Positions 1-15,108 of a stretch of 64,000 bases of DNA are shown piece by piece (the first letter of the stretch is position 1; each line of letters opens with the position of its first letter). The notes under the pieces were generated by a model. That model saw only the letters and a list, made by a program, of their open reading frames with translations. It was not told the DNA's origin and searched no databases. The position numbers and the translations under genes are program-made. The stretch covers positions 110,420,485-110,484,484 of the forward strand of contig OZ023273.1 in assembly GCA_964007475.1 (NCBI GenBank). The letters are read 5' to 3'. The stretch comes from Hybos culiciformis. Taxonomy: Eukaryota > Arthropoda > Insecta > Diptera > Hybotidae.

Positions 1-3000
1 ATGTATATACATTTTTTAAGAAAATTGTCAGATATTGAACTTAGTTAAAGGTTTATTACTGCAGCGTATATAACTGGCATATCTAAATCCAAATCCAACA
101 AATTATTCCGTTACCCCTCGGTGATTTTTTAAAAACAAAACTGACAAAAGAAAACATTATTATATAGATACTATTGTTTATAATTCTAATCAGTGTAGCG
201 TAACCGTTTTATTTAATGAAATTCGTAAAATTGCTTTGGTTACGATTTATACGATATAAATATAAAAAAAAAACCACTATACCTATAAATTTTAATTCTA
301 AAATTTATACAATTTTTTTTTTTTTTAAGTAAGTTGTAACGTTAAATTATATCCAATTTTTTATCCAATAAATTTTTACAACAACAGGTGATAGATACAT
401 CGAACATAAGAGAATGATCATCATTGTACATAAAAATTTAACAAAAAAAAAAATTTATAAATAAAATCCATTTATTTCTTTCATGACAAGCTAACAAATT
501 TTATTGAACTTTAAAAGCCCAAAGTTCATGTTTTGATTATTATATGTTGTTGTTTTTCGTTTAATGAATCTACAATTGAAAAAAAAAAATATTTTTTTTT
601 AAAACTGATTATTTTGGATGAAAATAAAGAATTTTGTAATGAATATTCTTTACTACGTTAACATCATAAACATAAGCTTAATCACATAAACATTAGAAAC
701 TTTTTTTTTTTAATTGTACATAATGTATTTTTTTTTTCAACATTCAAAATCATTGATGATTTAGAGATTTATGTATACTCGTATTATACAGAAATGATGG
801 AAAAATAAATAATTTAATACATTACGTCATCATTATTGTTTGACAAGATAATACTCCAATAACACTATTATCAGATGGCTAAAAATATATCAAAATTATT
901 TAATTTATAAATATATACAATATTTGAATAACTGTGGGTGAAAGATACTATCAGGTTCTTTATTGGATTAAAAAAAAAATTGAATTATAAAGAGTTCAAT
1001 AGATTTCAAAAAGGAGAAGGATTTTGTTTTTAATTTGAAAGTTCTGGTTTCTTCCGTAATATAAGTAAAATGAAATGATTTATGCTTCAATTTTCATTCT
1101 ACCTTGTATGAAACTGGATAATTTTATAACTTTCTTGTTAAAAGAATATGTATTTAAAAACCTAAATTCAATTCGTTTGATGGCATTTAATATTTTAAAA
1201 CAACGCTTTTCATTTGTTACGCTTTTCTTTGCAAACTTACAAATAAATTAATGTCAGAAATAGCACTCGCCTTTAAAGCTATTTTATTTAAAAATTGAAA
1301 ATTATTGTTATACAATTTCCTCAAATTTTTTCCGATTTTCTTTAGTTCAAATTGTTGAAAGAATATTTTCTTCTTTATTACAATTGGGATAAACCAAATC
1401 ATCTACATACAAGTAAATTCAAAATTAAATTTTAAATTAAAAAAGAACTACTTGTATTAATTCTCAAAACAATTTTTGATGTAACTAAATTGTTTCATTC
1501 TCATTTTCATTTTTTTTTTTTCATTGATTTAGGACTTTTGGATTATTAACTTGTGACACCAGACAATAGTCTCCATGGTAATTTACCCTTTTTCTTTTTC
1601 TCTATAAAACTAATGAATTTTTATCGTTTCTTTAGCCTTTTAAAAGAATTACATAAATACTTTCATTCACATAGAATGATTTTTTTAGGGTTTCTTTTAT
1701 TCAATAATGACTTTAATATGTATGTTTAAAACTTACTTTTGTAGGGTAGCAACATAAAGTTATATTTTTATTTTGAAAATGACAACAAAATGAAAATGAA
1801 AACCTTTAAGAATTCACTTCTTTGTTATGTTTTCAAAAAATTATAAAAAAAAAATATGAAAAGAAAGAAGATTTTCCTTTTATCTGAGTTCATGGCTAAT
1901 TATTGCTCTTTTTTATTTTCTAATTTTGTACCTGCAAATTTCATAAAACTTATTCACTTTAAATATAATATATACATATATATATTATTTTTGGTTTCAC
2001 TGCCATAATAAAAAAAAAAGTTAATAATTTCTTATATAGCAGAAATAATAAAAGAATAACGTACCTACAAACAATCTATAAGAAAAACTTTCAAACAATT
2101 CTTTATTAAAAACTTTTGAATTAAGTATCTTAATCTAAGATAATATCCTTCTGAAATAATTATGTTCTCAGCTATTTTTTTTTACATAAATGATTATAGA
2201 TATTTTATTAGTATGATAGACAACGAAAATAAAATTAATTACTGTCAAAGACTTTAGGCATAGATCAAAATTGTTTTATTTGAAACAAAATTATGATCAT
2301 AATCACTTCACTATATTTTCATTAATAAGTATATTTTATTTTCTTTATTTATTTATTTATTCTATAGATTTATACCTAACATAAGTGTACATAAATAAGT
2401 TTGAATATGCGGCATTATTATTATATTTCATTTTATTTTATATATAAGCATTGAGTAATAATATTTATAAGAGGGACAGAATTCAAGTAAATTTTTTTCA
2501 ATGTATTGAGTAAAATTTTCTAACTCAAATGTGTTTATTCTTAATTTTATTCTTTTTATTATTGTATTAAGATTAAAAACATTTAAGTGTGAAATTATTA
2601 TTCAATACATTGATAATATTGTCATCATTTTTGAGTTATTTGAAAAAAAAAATTCTGAAATGTTACATAATGATTGTATGCACATGTATATTTTACAAAT
2701 TTTGTTATTATTATTTCTAACGATTTCTAGAATTAATTTAAATTATTTGTAATATTTTTTTCACCGTATATTCCCGAATAAGTGAATTTCTCTTAGCTTT
2801 CTTTCTAAGCCTAGTAAATAAAAGCAAATAAATTTAAATTCGTTCATATAATAGCCAATAGCAAATAGTTTTAATTTAAACTTAAATATGTTTTTTTTTA
2901 TATTTAAGTATTGTACAATGACATTTATTTTTCCTAAGTTCAACAAGTCTTAATTAACGATTAGAATTAATACACAATTATAATTTTTTTCTCCGACTTT

Positions 3001-3434
3001 TAGTTCTTGTCCTAAAAAAATATTTATTCCCTTATTACAGAATAAATGCAATTACAATATTTCATTTTCTTTTTTACATCTCATTTCAAATACTTATTCA
3101 TGTTATATATGGATATAAGAATACAGTATTTGAATTTACATAAATTAAATTTTTATAATACCAAAAATCTTAGAAGAAAATAATTATAGCTTTAATATAA
3201 TATTATGCATGCTCCAAATTTTCGTACACACATAAATATAATAAGATCATTGCACTGATTATACTTATACTGTAAACATAATTTTGAGTGTTTTTAATGA
3301 TTCATTATTTCTAAGATACGTGACAAAATTAGAAATGAATGAATGTTGTTATCATCAGTTCATACAGTGAGCCAGGGTACACGTACTATGACTGTGAGTA
3401 GTCATAAAAATATTTTTTGAAACAGAAAATTAAT

Positions 3435-3582
3435 CAGAATAATATATATATTTGTAAGATATATATTTGTAAGAAGTATTTTTTAAATTTAATACAAAAC
3501 TAATATTTAAATTCAGAATAATATACAATTTTGTAAGAAACATTTTCGAATTTTGTGCAAAGCTAATATTTAATATAAATTC
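3435..3582. repeat. diverged tandem duplication, two units of about 70-79 bp
   Basis: Two adjacent units both begin CAGAATAATATA, continue with TTTGTAAGAA, and reach AAACTAATATTTAA or AAGCTAATATTTAA before ending in AAATT. Unit 1 is about 3435-3513 and unit 2 about 3514-3582. They differ by substitutions and by an extra TTTGTAAG-containing segment in unit 1, so the duplication is old. Confidence 0.6.
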
Positions 3583-4518
3583 CCACAAATTACGATGAGC
3601 AGCATACATATCTTGAAATTGAAACAATGTACATATAAATAGTCTCATATTGAATTACCAACATTAATTTGTGACATTTCCAAATATATTTTGTGGTTTT
3701 TTCAGCAATTGAGTTATTTATGTATTTTTGGTATTTGCATATAAAAACATACATATAAAAGCATACATAGATAAAAAAAAAAACCTATGATTTCTGATGA
3801 ATTTGTTAGGTATGGTTAGAGATTTATTTTTTAGTTATTATTCTACTGAATTCTTTTTTTTTTATAAAATTAAAAATTTAAAAAAGGCAAACAGAAACGT
3901 AGATTATGTTCCTTTATAAGTTTGTCTTGTACAATTAAAAATTCAAAAACTGAATAAAAAAAATCGAACTGAAAATAGAAATTGTAAATGCTTTTATCTA
4001 ATATTATTTATTCATAATCAAGAGAAACTAAAATTTTTTGAATAAATTAATTTTAATTTTTGCTAAAAATATCACAATCACGACTTTTGCTTTTAATTGA
4101 TTTTTTTTACAATATACTGTTCAAAATAATTTTTTTTTGTTGAATACTTTATACTTATATAAAACATTTTTTTATTCTTCAACTTATTCTAGTTAATTTT
4201 AATTAATTTCCCATGAGTTTTCGTAACTAGAAATCTTATTGACTGGTAGTACGAAATTGCATTAATTTTCATTTAGTAACATTTACAATGTTTTTATAGT
4301 TATAATTTTAATTATAAGATGACATCTTGAATGACAATCAAAAAGCTCTTGCATTGAATTGAATTGAATGCCTGAACATTGATAAACAATGTTCGATACA
4401 TTTAAATTGTAAATGTGATGGAAACATACGCATAATAAATATAGTAATTAAACACCGAAAAAGTAATCATTCAAAGAAAATTTATTCCACAATTATTAAT
4501 ATTGGCCAAATTATCAAA

Positions 4519-4757
4519 TTATTATAATTTTCGGTAGTAATTTGTATGAAAATTATAATTCTAGTACTTATTTCAGTGGAGATTATGTAGGAATTCGTAC
4601 AGAAATTATAATTTTTATAGTAATTTGTATCGAAATTACAATTTTCAGTAGTAATTTGCTTGGAAATCACATTTTTTAATAGTATTATAATTTTCAAGCT
4701 GTGATTTTTATGGAAAATACAATGTTAACAGTAATTTGTTGGAAATTATAATGAATT
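4519..4757. repeat. degenerate tandem array, unit about 31 bp
   Basis: About eight imperfect copies of a unit close to AAATTATAATTTTCAGTAG followed by TAATTTGTATGG lie head to tail. Typical members are AATTTTCGGTAGTAATTTG, AATTTTTATAGTAATTTG and AATTTTCAGTAGTAATTTG. Copies differ by substitutions and small indels. No coding potential is seen. Confidence 0.7.
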
Positions 4758-6474
4758 AATAATATTTTATCGCACAATGAATAAAGTGATTAACACCTCG
4801 TTAAACGCTCATCAACAGTTAAGAAATATTTTAGTTCAGAACAAAAACCATAAAGTCATGAATGATAATACTTCAAAAAATTTGTTAATGCCCAAAACTC
4901 GAACCTGTAACCAAGCCCCCCACCTAGTTAAAATGTGGTTGCAAGTTCAATTTTTGAAAATTTTCACTTTTTTTTTTACAACTTTTTTAACTCTTAATTA
5001 AAAATTCAATGGACATTCGAATACAAACTCGTTTTTTGTGGGCTTAATGCTTTTTGCTTTAAAATACATAAACAGGAAAAGGATTTACGACTTATGAAAA
5101 AATGTATATCTACTATACTTATGTGCTGTAAATGTCACATTTATTATTAATAAAAATAACTAATAATGTTAAATCAATAAAGAAAAACCAAACTGTTTTT
5201 TTTTTTTTTTATTATGTTGTTAAGTTGATAATAACTTGATATTCAATATTTTCATAACTAAATTCTGCTAGTTTATTTTTTTTTTCAATTTTTCATCAAT
5301 TTGTATTTCCCGTTTGTAAAATGCAAAAAATATAAAATGAAATAAATATATGTATAAAGAGGCAAACATACTTATGTGTATATGAATTGAATGTATGTAA
5401 TGTTGTTATGGTTTCTGAATGAAATTTTAACTTCCCGAAAACAAAACGCACGTGAAAACAACTTTTTCTTTACCGCACGTTCACCATTATCATTGATTAT
5501 AATCTTAGTGTACAACATTAACAAACACACACTTTATGTTTTTATTTTTAAATACCAAAAGTTGTATTCAGTCAGAACTGTTTTTTTTTTTTAAATCAAT
5601 ATATATTTTTTTTTTATTCATTTTTATTTGTTCATGTTTCTGTGGTAAGCTGCATATAAATTTATATTATATTATATGTATGTTATATATATATATATAT
5701 ATATTGAATATTTATGTCCAATCTCAATATTTTAATTATATTCAGTTTCATGTTACAGTCAAGTTACCTATTAAATAAGAAAAAATACTTTTCTTAAAAT
5801 ATAAATTTTGAAATAAATTATAAGCAATCATGAACCTGAAGTACTTAGTGATACAAAAAAAAAAATAAAAGATGTATAGAGCTATATTAAAAAGAAGAAA
5901 TTTGAAGAGCGGTCACTTGAAAAAATCAATTCGAATAGCGTTACAAAGAATACCAGCATATCATTTTAACATTCTTATAAATTTGAATAATATTTATTTT
6001 CTCAAATTTTTCCTAAAAAATTTTTTAAACTTATTATTTATTTAAAAAATCCTTTAATTCACAATTATGCACATATGTTACTAAAACTAAACTAATTCTT
6101 CAAATTACAATTTGCCTCAACAAACAACACCAACATAAAGCAATAATGAAAAAAAAAATTAAAAGTTGGAAATAGACTTCGGGGTGACTAAAACGAAAAA
6201 GAATAAACATTTAATTTAAACTGTTAATATCATTTTTAAATTGATGGAAAAATTCAAATTTTTTTATTATTCGAACTGAGTAATCATTCAGACTTTAGAT
6301 TAGAAATATTTAGAAACAGTAGAAGTAGAACTCAAAGTATTTCAAGTATAAAGTCTGATAATTACAATTACAAAACAATATTTGAAAAATTAAGAAAATT
6401 TAGATTGTTTTAAGCAAATTGGGCTTAATTTTTAAAAGATATTGTGATGTATGGTAATAATATTTAAGGATTGT

Positions 6475-6525
6475 AACTGAATGAAATAAATAACTGAATG
6501 AAATAGATAACTGAATGAAATAAAA
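6475..6525. repeat. 17-bp tandem repeat, three copies
   Basis: AACTGAATGAAATAAAT occurs three times in a row with one or two changes (AAT/GAT/AAA at the end). It runs into an A-rich TAAAATAAAATAG tail. Confidence 0.85.
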
Positions 6526-8075
6526 TAAAATAGAACAGTACTTTGGAAAACTATATTTAAATGTGAAAATTGAACATACTGTAACTATTATTTTCAGAAT
6601 ATGTAATTCAAAAAAAAATTCAGAAAGAAAGAATAGAAAAAAAATGTTCACAAAACTGAAATTTTGAAAATTATATTTAAATTTCCAATATCTGATAGGT
6701 ACAATACAAATGTGTTTATGTCTCGGTTTATGTGTACAAGTAGTGTTGATAACAAAAATAAAAATTGGTAAAATCTTCTTTTTACCATCTACCATCGAAG
6801 AATTTAACATTGTGAAAAGACAAATATTAAAAATATCTATGCAGACATAAGTATACCAGTTTAATAAAAAAATAGACAAAAACATGATTATTTTTAAAAA
6901 TTATGTTACACCATTAAAAGTATAATAATTATCTCCACAAAAATATATATTTTTTTCACCTCAATTTTTTTTTTTTTAACAGTTAACTTAATATGAAAGT
7001 AAAGAAGCAAAAATAACTTAAAAGAAAAAAAAAATTATTAAAATCAAAACAGATAGAAACTGACAGACGTTATTTTAACCAAAAAAAAAAAAAATAATAG
7101 GAATAAATATACTTAATGAATGAAAACACAATTACAATAAAAAACTAAAAATTATCATAAAATGGTTAAAATCTGAATTTAACGCTCGAAGGAAATTAAT
7201 TTATGTTATTTTGGCCACGCATACTTAGTGGTATCGCGTGCTTTTTTCACTTATTATTTCACTATTCTAATTTCCAAATTATTATTCTTTGATCTCTGTG
7301 ATTGAATTTTGTATTCTTACGCTATAAATAAAAATAACTTGATTTTTAAAATTTTTTTTTTTTTAAAGAATGTTAGATTTTTTAATTCTATTTCTTTTTA
7401 CATTTTTTATACGTTTTAGTTATATATAACAAAAAAAAAATTATATATATTTTTTATAATTGAAAAAAAAATATGTGTATATAAATATATATCTAGGTAA
7501 TTCAAGAAATAATTACCTTTGAAAAAAAAAACTGAAAAAAAAAAATACGCGGAACTTAATTTTTGAAATTAAATCCAGAAGACATAAAAATAATAATAAT
7601 AATAATTTTATTCAGTTTAATATCAAAAGAATTCAAAATAATTTTTTTTTTTTCAGAATTGGCATTTTATGTATATTACTAGGTGTATCTGTTTTCTGGC
7701 TAACGCAAAAAAAAAATAAAAATAAATAAATAAATTATGATATTTAAGATTAATTGCTGTCGTATATTAAAATTGTAAGAAAAAAAAAATTAGAAAAAAA
7801 AAACGACAAGCTGTCAAATAAATTGGTTGATAGACAATTTGAAAAATATGAATGAGGTTATTTATCCTTCAATGTCTGAAACATTTAGATTCCTTTCAGT
7901 TGAAAATACCTTTTTGTGTTCTATAAATATTTCTACTAACTGTAACTTCTAAATTGCAATATCCCATGTTGATTTTATTTTTTACATAAATCCAAGAACT
8001 TAGATATTTTTTCAGACCTTTTTACAAGATTTTATACAGGAATTGGAAAAATATTGGAAACTTTATTTGTTAATG

Positions 8076-8165
8076 TCAGATTTTGTCATTTGTTGTCGTC
8101 ATTTGTATGTATTGTGTCGTATTTTTTGTATATTATCGTCATTTTCGTATTGTCGTCACTTTTAT
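8076..8165. repeat. short interspersed TTGTCGTCA-type repeats
   Basis: A T-rich tract in which TTGTC, TTGTCGTCATTT, GTGTCGTATTTT, TATCGTCATTTTCG and TTGTCGTCAC recur at irregular spacing of 12-30 bp. It looks like a decayed simple or tandem repeat. No function is suggested. Confidence 0.45.
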
Positions 8166-11100
8166 TGCAATTTTATTCTAAAAATTTTCACATAAATTTT
8201 AGAAAAACATTTTATTAGATAAATCACGACATTAACATTATTCTTTAACTTTGTTAATTTATCATGTGGGTTTTATATACTGATGATACAAAGAACTCAA
8301 TAATAATGGAAAATTAAGTTCATTATATTTTTCGAACATTTTTCTGCCCCAATTTTAGGTGTAATCAAAAGCTGGAACATTTAATTATTAGATTATTAGA
8401 CAAATCAAGTTAAGAGTAGGTATAATCAAGTTATTGAGAGGGAATCGAGAAAAATATCGAGTTTGGATGAATATAGGGAAACAAAAGTCTAGACTTATAA
8501 GCAATATTATAGTTAATAAAAAGCCCTGTATTATAATTTTATATAATTTTTTTTCTACCAAGACAAAAGCTTCAACAAAAATATTTACGAACCAACCAAC
8601 TTTAAAACAATGATTTAAAAGAAATGTTTCTTTTGCAAGAAAATTTATATTTCTTTAATACGTATTTCTAAAAATAAGTTCTTAATAAATAAATTTTATT
8701 ATACTGTAGAAATGCAATCTACTTACCATTTAAAGTATGTACGAGCAGGAAAATGATTAAAGTTTTATCTAATTATTTTTAATTTTTGTTTAGTTGCGGT
8801 AATTTCAAAATCTTTTATTATATTACAACATTTCATACCTAAAATTTCTTAAAAAAAAAAAAAATAAAATAAAATTAAAATATTTTAAAAACAATTTTTA
8901 TTCCACATATTATTATCGGTACTACTGTATTAAGAAAATTTAAATTTCTTTTTAATTAAATTAATTTTTCTCAATTATTGATAATTTTATAATATATTTT
9001 ATAAACACATTTTGCACGCATAAATTTTAATAAAATTAAAAAAAAAATGTATTTTCATTGATTTTATTTTTTATTAGTGAAAACCAAAAAATATATAAAT
9101 TCGATACCTCTCCATGAAATAAATTAAAATTATTTCTCTGCATGAAAATTAAATTAGGTTTTATAGATGTTTACAAAAAATTCTCAGTTATTGAACATAC
9201 AAATTTATGTGTATAGCTGTATAATAAAGTTTTGATAATAAAATTAAAGAAAAAAGAAAATAAATAACTTTAAGCTTAATGTTCATTCAAATTTTAATTT
9301 TCATTTTTGTTAAAAACAAAAATCCATATTTTCTCTTTAAGTTAACCCATAACTGGCCTTGTTAACATTTCTTAACTGTAAAATTATTTAAATATCGTAA
9401 AACGAAATAAGGGACTTCTTTCCTTTTTTCGATTTTTGTAAAATTTTTATAACAAGTTGATAATAAATACGTCTAAAATAAGAGTTATAGATTATTGTTC
9501 GTTTCCAATTCAGAGTCAAACAAAATAATTTCATATAAGACTATGAAAGTTACAAATAGACCAAATCTGTTTCTTCTATCCCCAAAATTTTACCAAGCAG
9601 TCTGTTTTTTATTGTTAAAATCAGTTAATCTTATATTAAAGCTCCAAAAAAAAAAATGAAAATTGAACAATCAGTTTATTACCTCAAGTATGTTACGAGT
9701 GCAAGATAAATTTATACTTTTTTTTTTGTAATTATTTTGTGAATTATTTTTGATTTTGTAATTATTTTTAAATCAAATTAATCATGCATACAATAATGTA
9801 AAGTCATCAAATTAAATAATATTAATCATTAAATATTTAACATTAAAAGTATTAATAAAATTGATTAATATTTATCACGATATCAACAGAGAGAGAGACA
9901 TTATTTTACTTAAAAAAAAAAATTTATAAATAATAAAAATAAATATTGATATCTTGAATGTGAATCTTGAAATTTTCTATATCTACGTGTTTTATATAAT
10001 ATAATGTAGTTTTGATTGCTATAATCTCAAGGCTAGTGTATTATAGAACTATTATAAGTATATAGTAGAATAATAAAATTTTGTAACTCAATTAAATACA
10101 AATTCACATCTTCTCTGTTCCGATCGAACAAATTTGAGTTAAAGTTTTTGTTTTTTATAAATTTATTTTTTTTTTTTAATTCAATTTGAAAGCAAAAAAT
10201 TGACCTATATATTTTCTTTATTTCTATTTGATAAATTTCTTAAAATTAATTCAACTATGTAGATACAATAAAATAAAAAATAAAAATATCATGCAAATTA
10301 TTTTATATCTATTTATATTAAAGCCAGTTATACTGTTAAGTTACGTGTTATCGGAAATATGGATTGATTTTTTTTTTATAGCTAAAATGCAAAAATATTT
10401 CTTTTATTAAGTTCTTTTAGTTATATACAGACACAAATGACAGTTAAGATATTCAATTTATTTTTAAGATAAGTAAAATAAATTCTGGAATTTATTTTTC
10501 TGCAAATGCAGATAATTTTGAAATTTTTTTTTAATTTTCAACAAAAAGTTTTAGAATTTAAAATTTTAATACATTTTTGATTTTTAGATGATATTTTCAT
10601 GTTGGCACGAATATAAATTAAAATTCCAACCCACCACTATTATATTCTTTTTATATGACCTAATTTCGAATTAATCGACGAGACGTCAATATTATTAATT
10701 CAAAATTGTTTTTTTTTTTTCATTAAATTAATTAATTTTATATGATTGTAGATTTTGAGAACTGAATAAATATTTTTGGATTACGACAATATTATGATAA
10801 TGAATATTGAAGAATGACAGCATTATAATTCTGTTTACCAGATACAATGTATACTTAACTTTAACTATATAATATTATTCATAAAATTCAATGAAAAAAT
10901 TTTACAAGTTCTATAATCTATATAAAACTGTATGCTCAGTGGGTGAGCTAAACAATTAAAAAACGAAGTAGCTGCATGTTTTTAATAAAAATAAAAAAAA
11001 AAATAAAAATTAGGTACAAAAACAGAGCTTAAAACAACAAAAATAAAATAAAAATCAAAATAATGAAAAAAAAAACTATAAAAATGTTAAACAAAATCAG

Positions 11101-14100
11101 ATCATTGATTCTAAAAAATGTTTTCTGCAGCACGTACATAAATGAAATAGTATGGTCGAGTCATTTAAGCCCTGCTGTTTTTTGAACTTTTAAACTAAAC
11201 TTATTTAAAAATAATTATTAGGTATGTTTTTTTTTTTAACTTTTTCTCTTATTACTCATTTAATATTATGTGAAGTAAAAATATATAATTGTAGATAAAT
11301 TCCAAAATAGAAAATTTTTACTTTATGCTTATTTTCAATTTAAATTTTTTTGATTAAACTTTTTATTTATTTTTTTTTTTTTCCACCATATAGTACTCCC
11401 AAATTGGTAATGTACTTCCGCATTTTAACATTATCAAGTGTATAGAAATAAGCATACGAAAAAAAAAAAACATAAAAATACCTAACTCTTTTTTTTAGTA
11501 TATATATATTTAAATTTAAATATAATGTAGGTACTATGACTACCCAATAACATAAATTCATTAAAATGTTGTGCTTCTTTATTTTATTAATTTTTGTTTC
11601 ATTTTGTTATTATTATTTTTTTTTTTGATTTTTAACACAAAATTTTTACATGATAATTTAATTAAAAAAAAAAAAAACAAATTGCACTTTCTAAAACGCA
11701 ACTTCCTTTCAAACTTTTTTGAAAAAAAAAAAATAAAATAAAATAAAATAAATAAAACAAAAAACGTAAATTATTTTTAAATTTTTGTAAAATATTTTTT
11801 TTTTTTATATATAGTTTTTAGTGCCTTTGGAGTTTACTTTTTTTTTTTGTAGTAAAAATGTATTTTTTTTTTTATGTTTTATATATATTGTATATATATA
11901 CATATATTTTTATATATATATTTTTTTATTTTTAATATCACGACCGTAAAAATCAAACGATATTACAAATTTGGCTCATAGAAATCAACTAAATAACAAA
12001 ATTTTATGATGAAAATTTATTTAACATTGGTGTTTGTTTCTCTGTTTGTGTATTATTCAACTTTTATGTTTACTAAAAAAATAAACATAAAAAAAAAAAC
12101 TATCTTCAATGGAAACTTCATACACTGGAAGTAAATGCTAATAAAATTTGTTTGAAATGAAAACGGTGAAAAAAAAAGCAAGCATAATTATGTAGTTTAT
12201 AGTATTCGTTATTTTTAACGTAAATACTGTCAGACTTTCACATTATTAGAATCTTGTGGGTTCTTTTTATGTTAATATTTTTCAGAAAAAAATATAGAAA
12301 GAGAGAGAAGTTTTAAAATGTTTTTTTAAGCTGCACGCATAGAAAAGAAATAATTTTTTTCTTTTTTTATAAGTTAAAAAAATTATAAAAGTCGTTTGTT
12401 GCAATTCGTTAATAAATATATAATCTATATACAAAAACTAAACTCACTTTATAAAGTCAAACGAACATGTTTGTTTTGAAGAATTTATGTTTGATTATTC
12501 CAATATTGGAAAATGTATTTTGTATCTTTTTTTGTTGAAAAACCTGGAAATAGGTTCCGTTTTATTTATTAACCTGTATTTAAATATAAATGTGAAAATG
12601 TGTGTGATTTTTAGATACGAGAGTATGATACAGTTATATTTAGTTTGATGGAAAATTTTGTTTTGATTTTTCATCTAACTTGTTTGAAATTATAAATTTT
12701 TTGTTTTTGTTTGTTTGTTGCATAATAACAACAACAAATTGAATTGAAAAATATAATACTTATATGTATATGCCTATTTTTTTTTTAGATATACTTTTTA
12801 CGTACAGAGTACAAAAAAGATGAAATTATATATTTTTATGAAAGCAGATATAATAATATAGATTTATTTATTTTGTCCAACAGTTGGTTGCATCATCAAG
12901 GTTAAAATGTTTGATTATTGTAAATATAAGTATGTATATGTATAAAACGTAAATATAGATACATTTATACAACATTATATGTTATATGAATGTTGTAGGT
13001 ATGTTCATATTTTTCGAAAAGTACATATTTTAATTATGTTTTGAAAGTTATTGCTTGTTTTTTTTTTTTTTTAATTTTGGTATTTTAATTTTGTTTTCAG
13101 TATGTAAGCTTTATGTGGAAAATTTAGAATTTAAGAAATATTAATTTTTTTTTCAACATGTAAAAGACCAAAATAGCATCGATATTATATTGAGGGGGAA
13201 AGTCACCTTTTCATTAAGAAATAATAGATGTTGCGATAGTTTTATATATTTAAATGCCCACTATCCTATTTAATTAGTAAAAAAAATCACTTATTTTGTA
13301 TATAAATATTTAAACAAGAAGTTTTGTATAAAATAAAAATTTCTTAATATTAATTCAAATCTATAATTGAAAACTTTAAATTTCTATTTTAAAAATCTAA
13401 CCCGTCGTAGAAATTTACTCCTAGAATCCCTGAATCATAGGAGCTTGCATATCGTATTTAATAACCAACTATGTATATCATTATGATGATAGTAGCAGGA
13501 ACAACGCCTTTATAATATCACATGCACATAGACATTATTATGATCAATTATTTGGACAATATTGCTGTCACTCTCTTAACAATAACAATAATTTTATTAA
13601 CTATAATAAATGTAATAGGCAATAATTATTAAAAACTTTCAATTATTTTGTCTGAAATTTCGTAATCATTAAATTTAACATTTGTTTTGCTATACACACA
13701 TACATACATAACAATATGGTAAAACATACAAAAAACACGTGCATCAATTTAAACACGTTCTTTTACGTTTTATTAAATTTGAAATTATGAACAGCATAAT
13801 CAAAGGATTAACTTATTGTTAAAAAGAACACTGAGTAGAAAAATTTGTGTTTTAGTAATATAATAATAAGATACAGATTTTTTTTGTTCTATTTAGTATA
13901 TGAAATGGTGATGATAGTGTTTAAAACAAATTCTCTATAAGTTCAATCTTCGAATTGCCGAAATTTTATTAATTTTTTTTTAAAGATAAGTTTCTTTTTT
14001 AGAAATCGCCTTTATTAAATAATTTTTTTAAGTCTATTTTATAACATTTATTAACTTATCAGGACAAAAAACTCTCTCTACAGTCAAGTTATACAAAAAA

Positions 14101-14513
14101 AGTTAATATTTTATTTCGATAGTAAAATTAATGAAATATTATCAATTAATTTTTTTTCAGTGTCTATGAGGAAAATAAGAAGAGTAGCAATAATTTCATC
14201 AAATATTCTTTTAAAGTAAAACGAATTATACATACTATTGTATGTTAAAAAAAATCTGGGTGACAAAGTGCTATATTACAATATTAGATTAGAATCGTAT
14301 TCTTGTTTACTCAATAAATTCTGCACCATTTGTTTCTATACGTGCGATGAATTATTTTTATAAAGATGGGACTCTTGAGTCAAAAACAAACTATTAAAAC
14401 ATCATACATTTTATTGTTATGTTGCTCTTATTTTCTTTCACAAATACCTATACATAACAAATTTTATAATAAATTTCATTTCAATTAATTTTTTAAAGTT
14501 TTTGACTATATAT

Positions 14514-14644
14514 AGGGCTTCAACATAAAAGAATTTCAAATAATGAATTTCAAATTCCTAATGTGTAGTATAAATATCATTAATGTCAAATTTACACTAG
14601 GAATTTGAAACTCAAAATTTCAAATTTTTCTATGGTGATGCCCT
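14514..14644. mobile_element. MITE-like element, 131 bp, near full-length inverted repeat
   Basis: The left arm starts AGGGCTTCAACATA and continues GAATTTCAAAT ... TTTCAAATTCCTAATGTG. The right arm, read on the other strand, starts AGGGCATCACCATA and continues AATTTGAAATT ... TTTCAAATTCCTAGTGTA. The arms of about 50 bp match along most of their length and leave only about 25 bp of loop, so the element is almost wholly a hairpin. No ORF is present. I could not establish a target-site duplication, so the superfamily is open. Confidence 0.75.
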
Positions 14645-15108
14645 TGTACTAACTTATTATTAAACAAAATTTCACTAGAATCTAAAATAAATTCTCAGGA
14701 AATGTTCAGAAAGAAAACATATTTTGTATAAAATATACCTTACCAGGTTGATATGTTTTTTCATCTGAATTGCAGATTGTTGAAAAAATACATTTTTCTA
14801 TCTCAATCTTCCAGAATCTTTTTTTTTACTTGAAATACTTTTCAAAGTGTTTTTTATTTATTTTCTTCATATCAATAATGGCACATAAGTAAAAGTAGAA
14901 GTCTACACTTAAATTTAATAAATTTCTTAGTTGTAGTTCTAATATAAACATATATTATTATACATATTATAATATATAATGTACGTTGAGAAATGTTGAT
15001 CAGAACATAAAAAGTAAAAGCTGAAGTGTATTCCTTTTGAATGTTCGAAAAAAAAATTATTTATGTATTTACTTTAAAAATGTACAATTTACATAATCAC
15101 GTATAACA

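Larger units (their letters stand above)
1..14513. other. AT-rich gene-less stretch
   Basis: I see no supported gene in this stretch. It is dominated by A and T homopolymers of 8-14 bases, TA and AAT microsatellites and scattered short tandem repeats, which are listed separately. The longest open frame, 161 codons on the minus strand at 6400-6885, is a run of Phe, Ile, Leu, Tyr and Lys, as expected from chance translation of AT-rich DNA. It also overlaps a 17-bp tandem repeat. Small exons of a gene with long introns could hide here and would not be visible by eye. Confidence 0.7.

Noticed and set aside
4870..4945. tRNA-like B-box (GGTTCGAGTTT on the minus strand)
   Set aside because: No matching A-box at the right distance and no stem pairing.
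6400..6885. 161-codon open frame, minus strand
   Set aside because: The composition is almost all Phe, Ile, Leu, Tyr, Ser and Lys from AT-rich DNA. It overlaps a 17-bp tandem repeat and has no domain-like pattern.
7216..7242. Small hairpin CACGCATAC / GTATCGCGTG
   Set aside because: Short, bulged and isolated, with no surrounding context to give it meaning.
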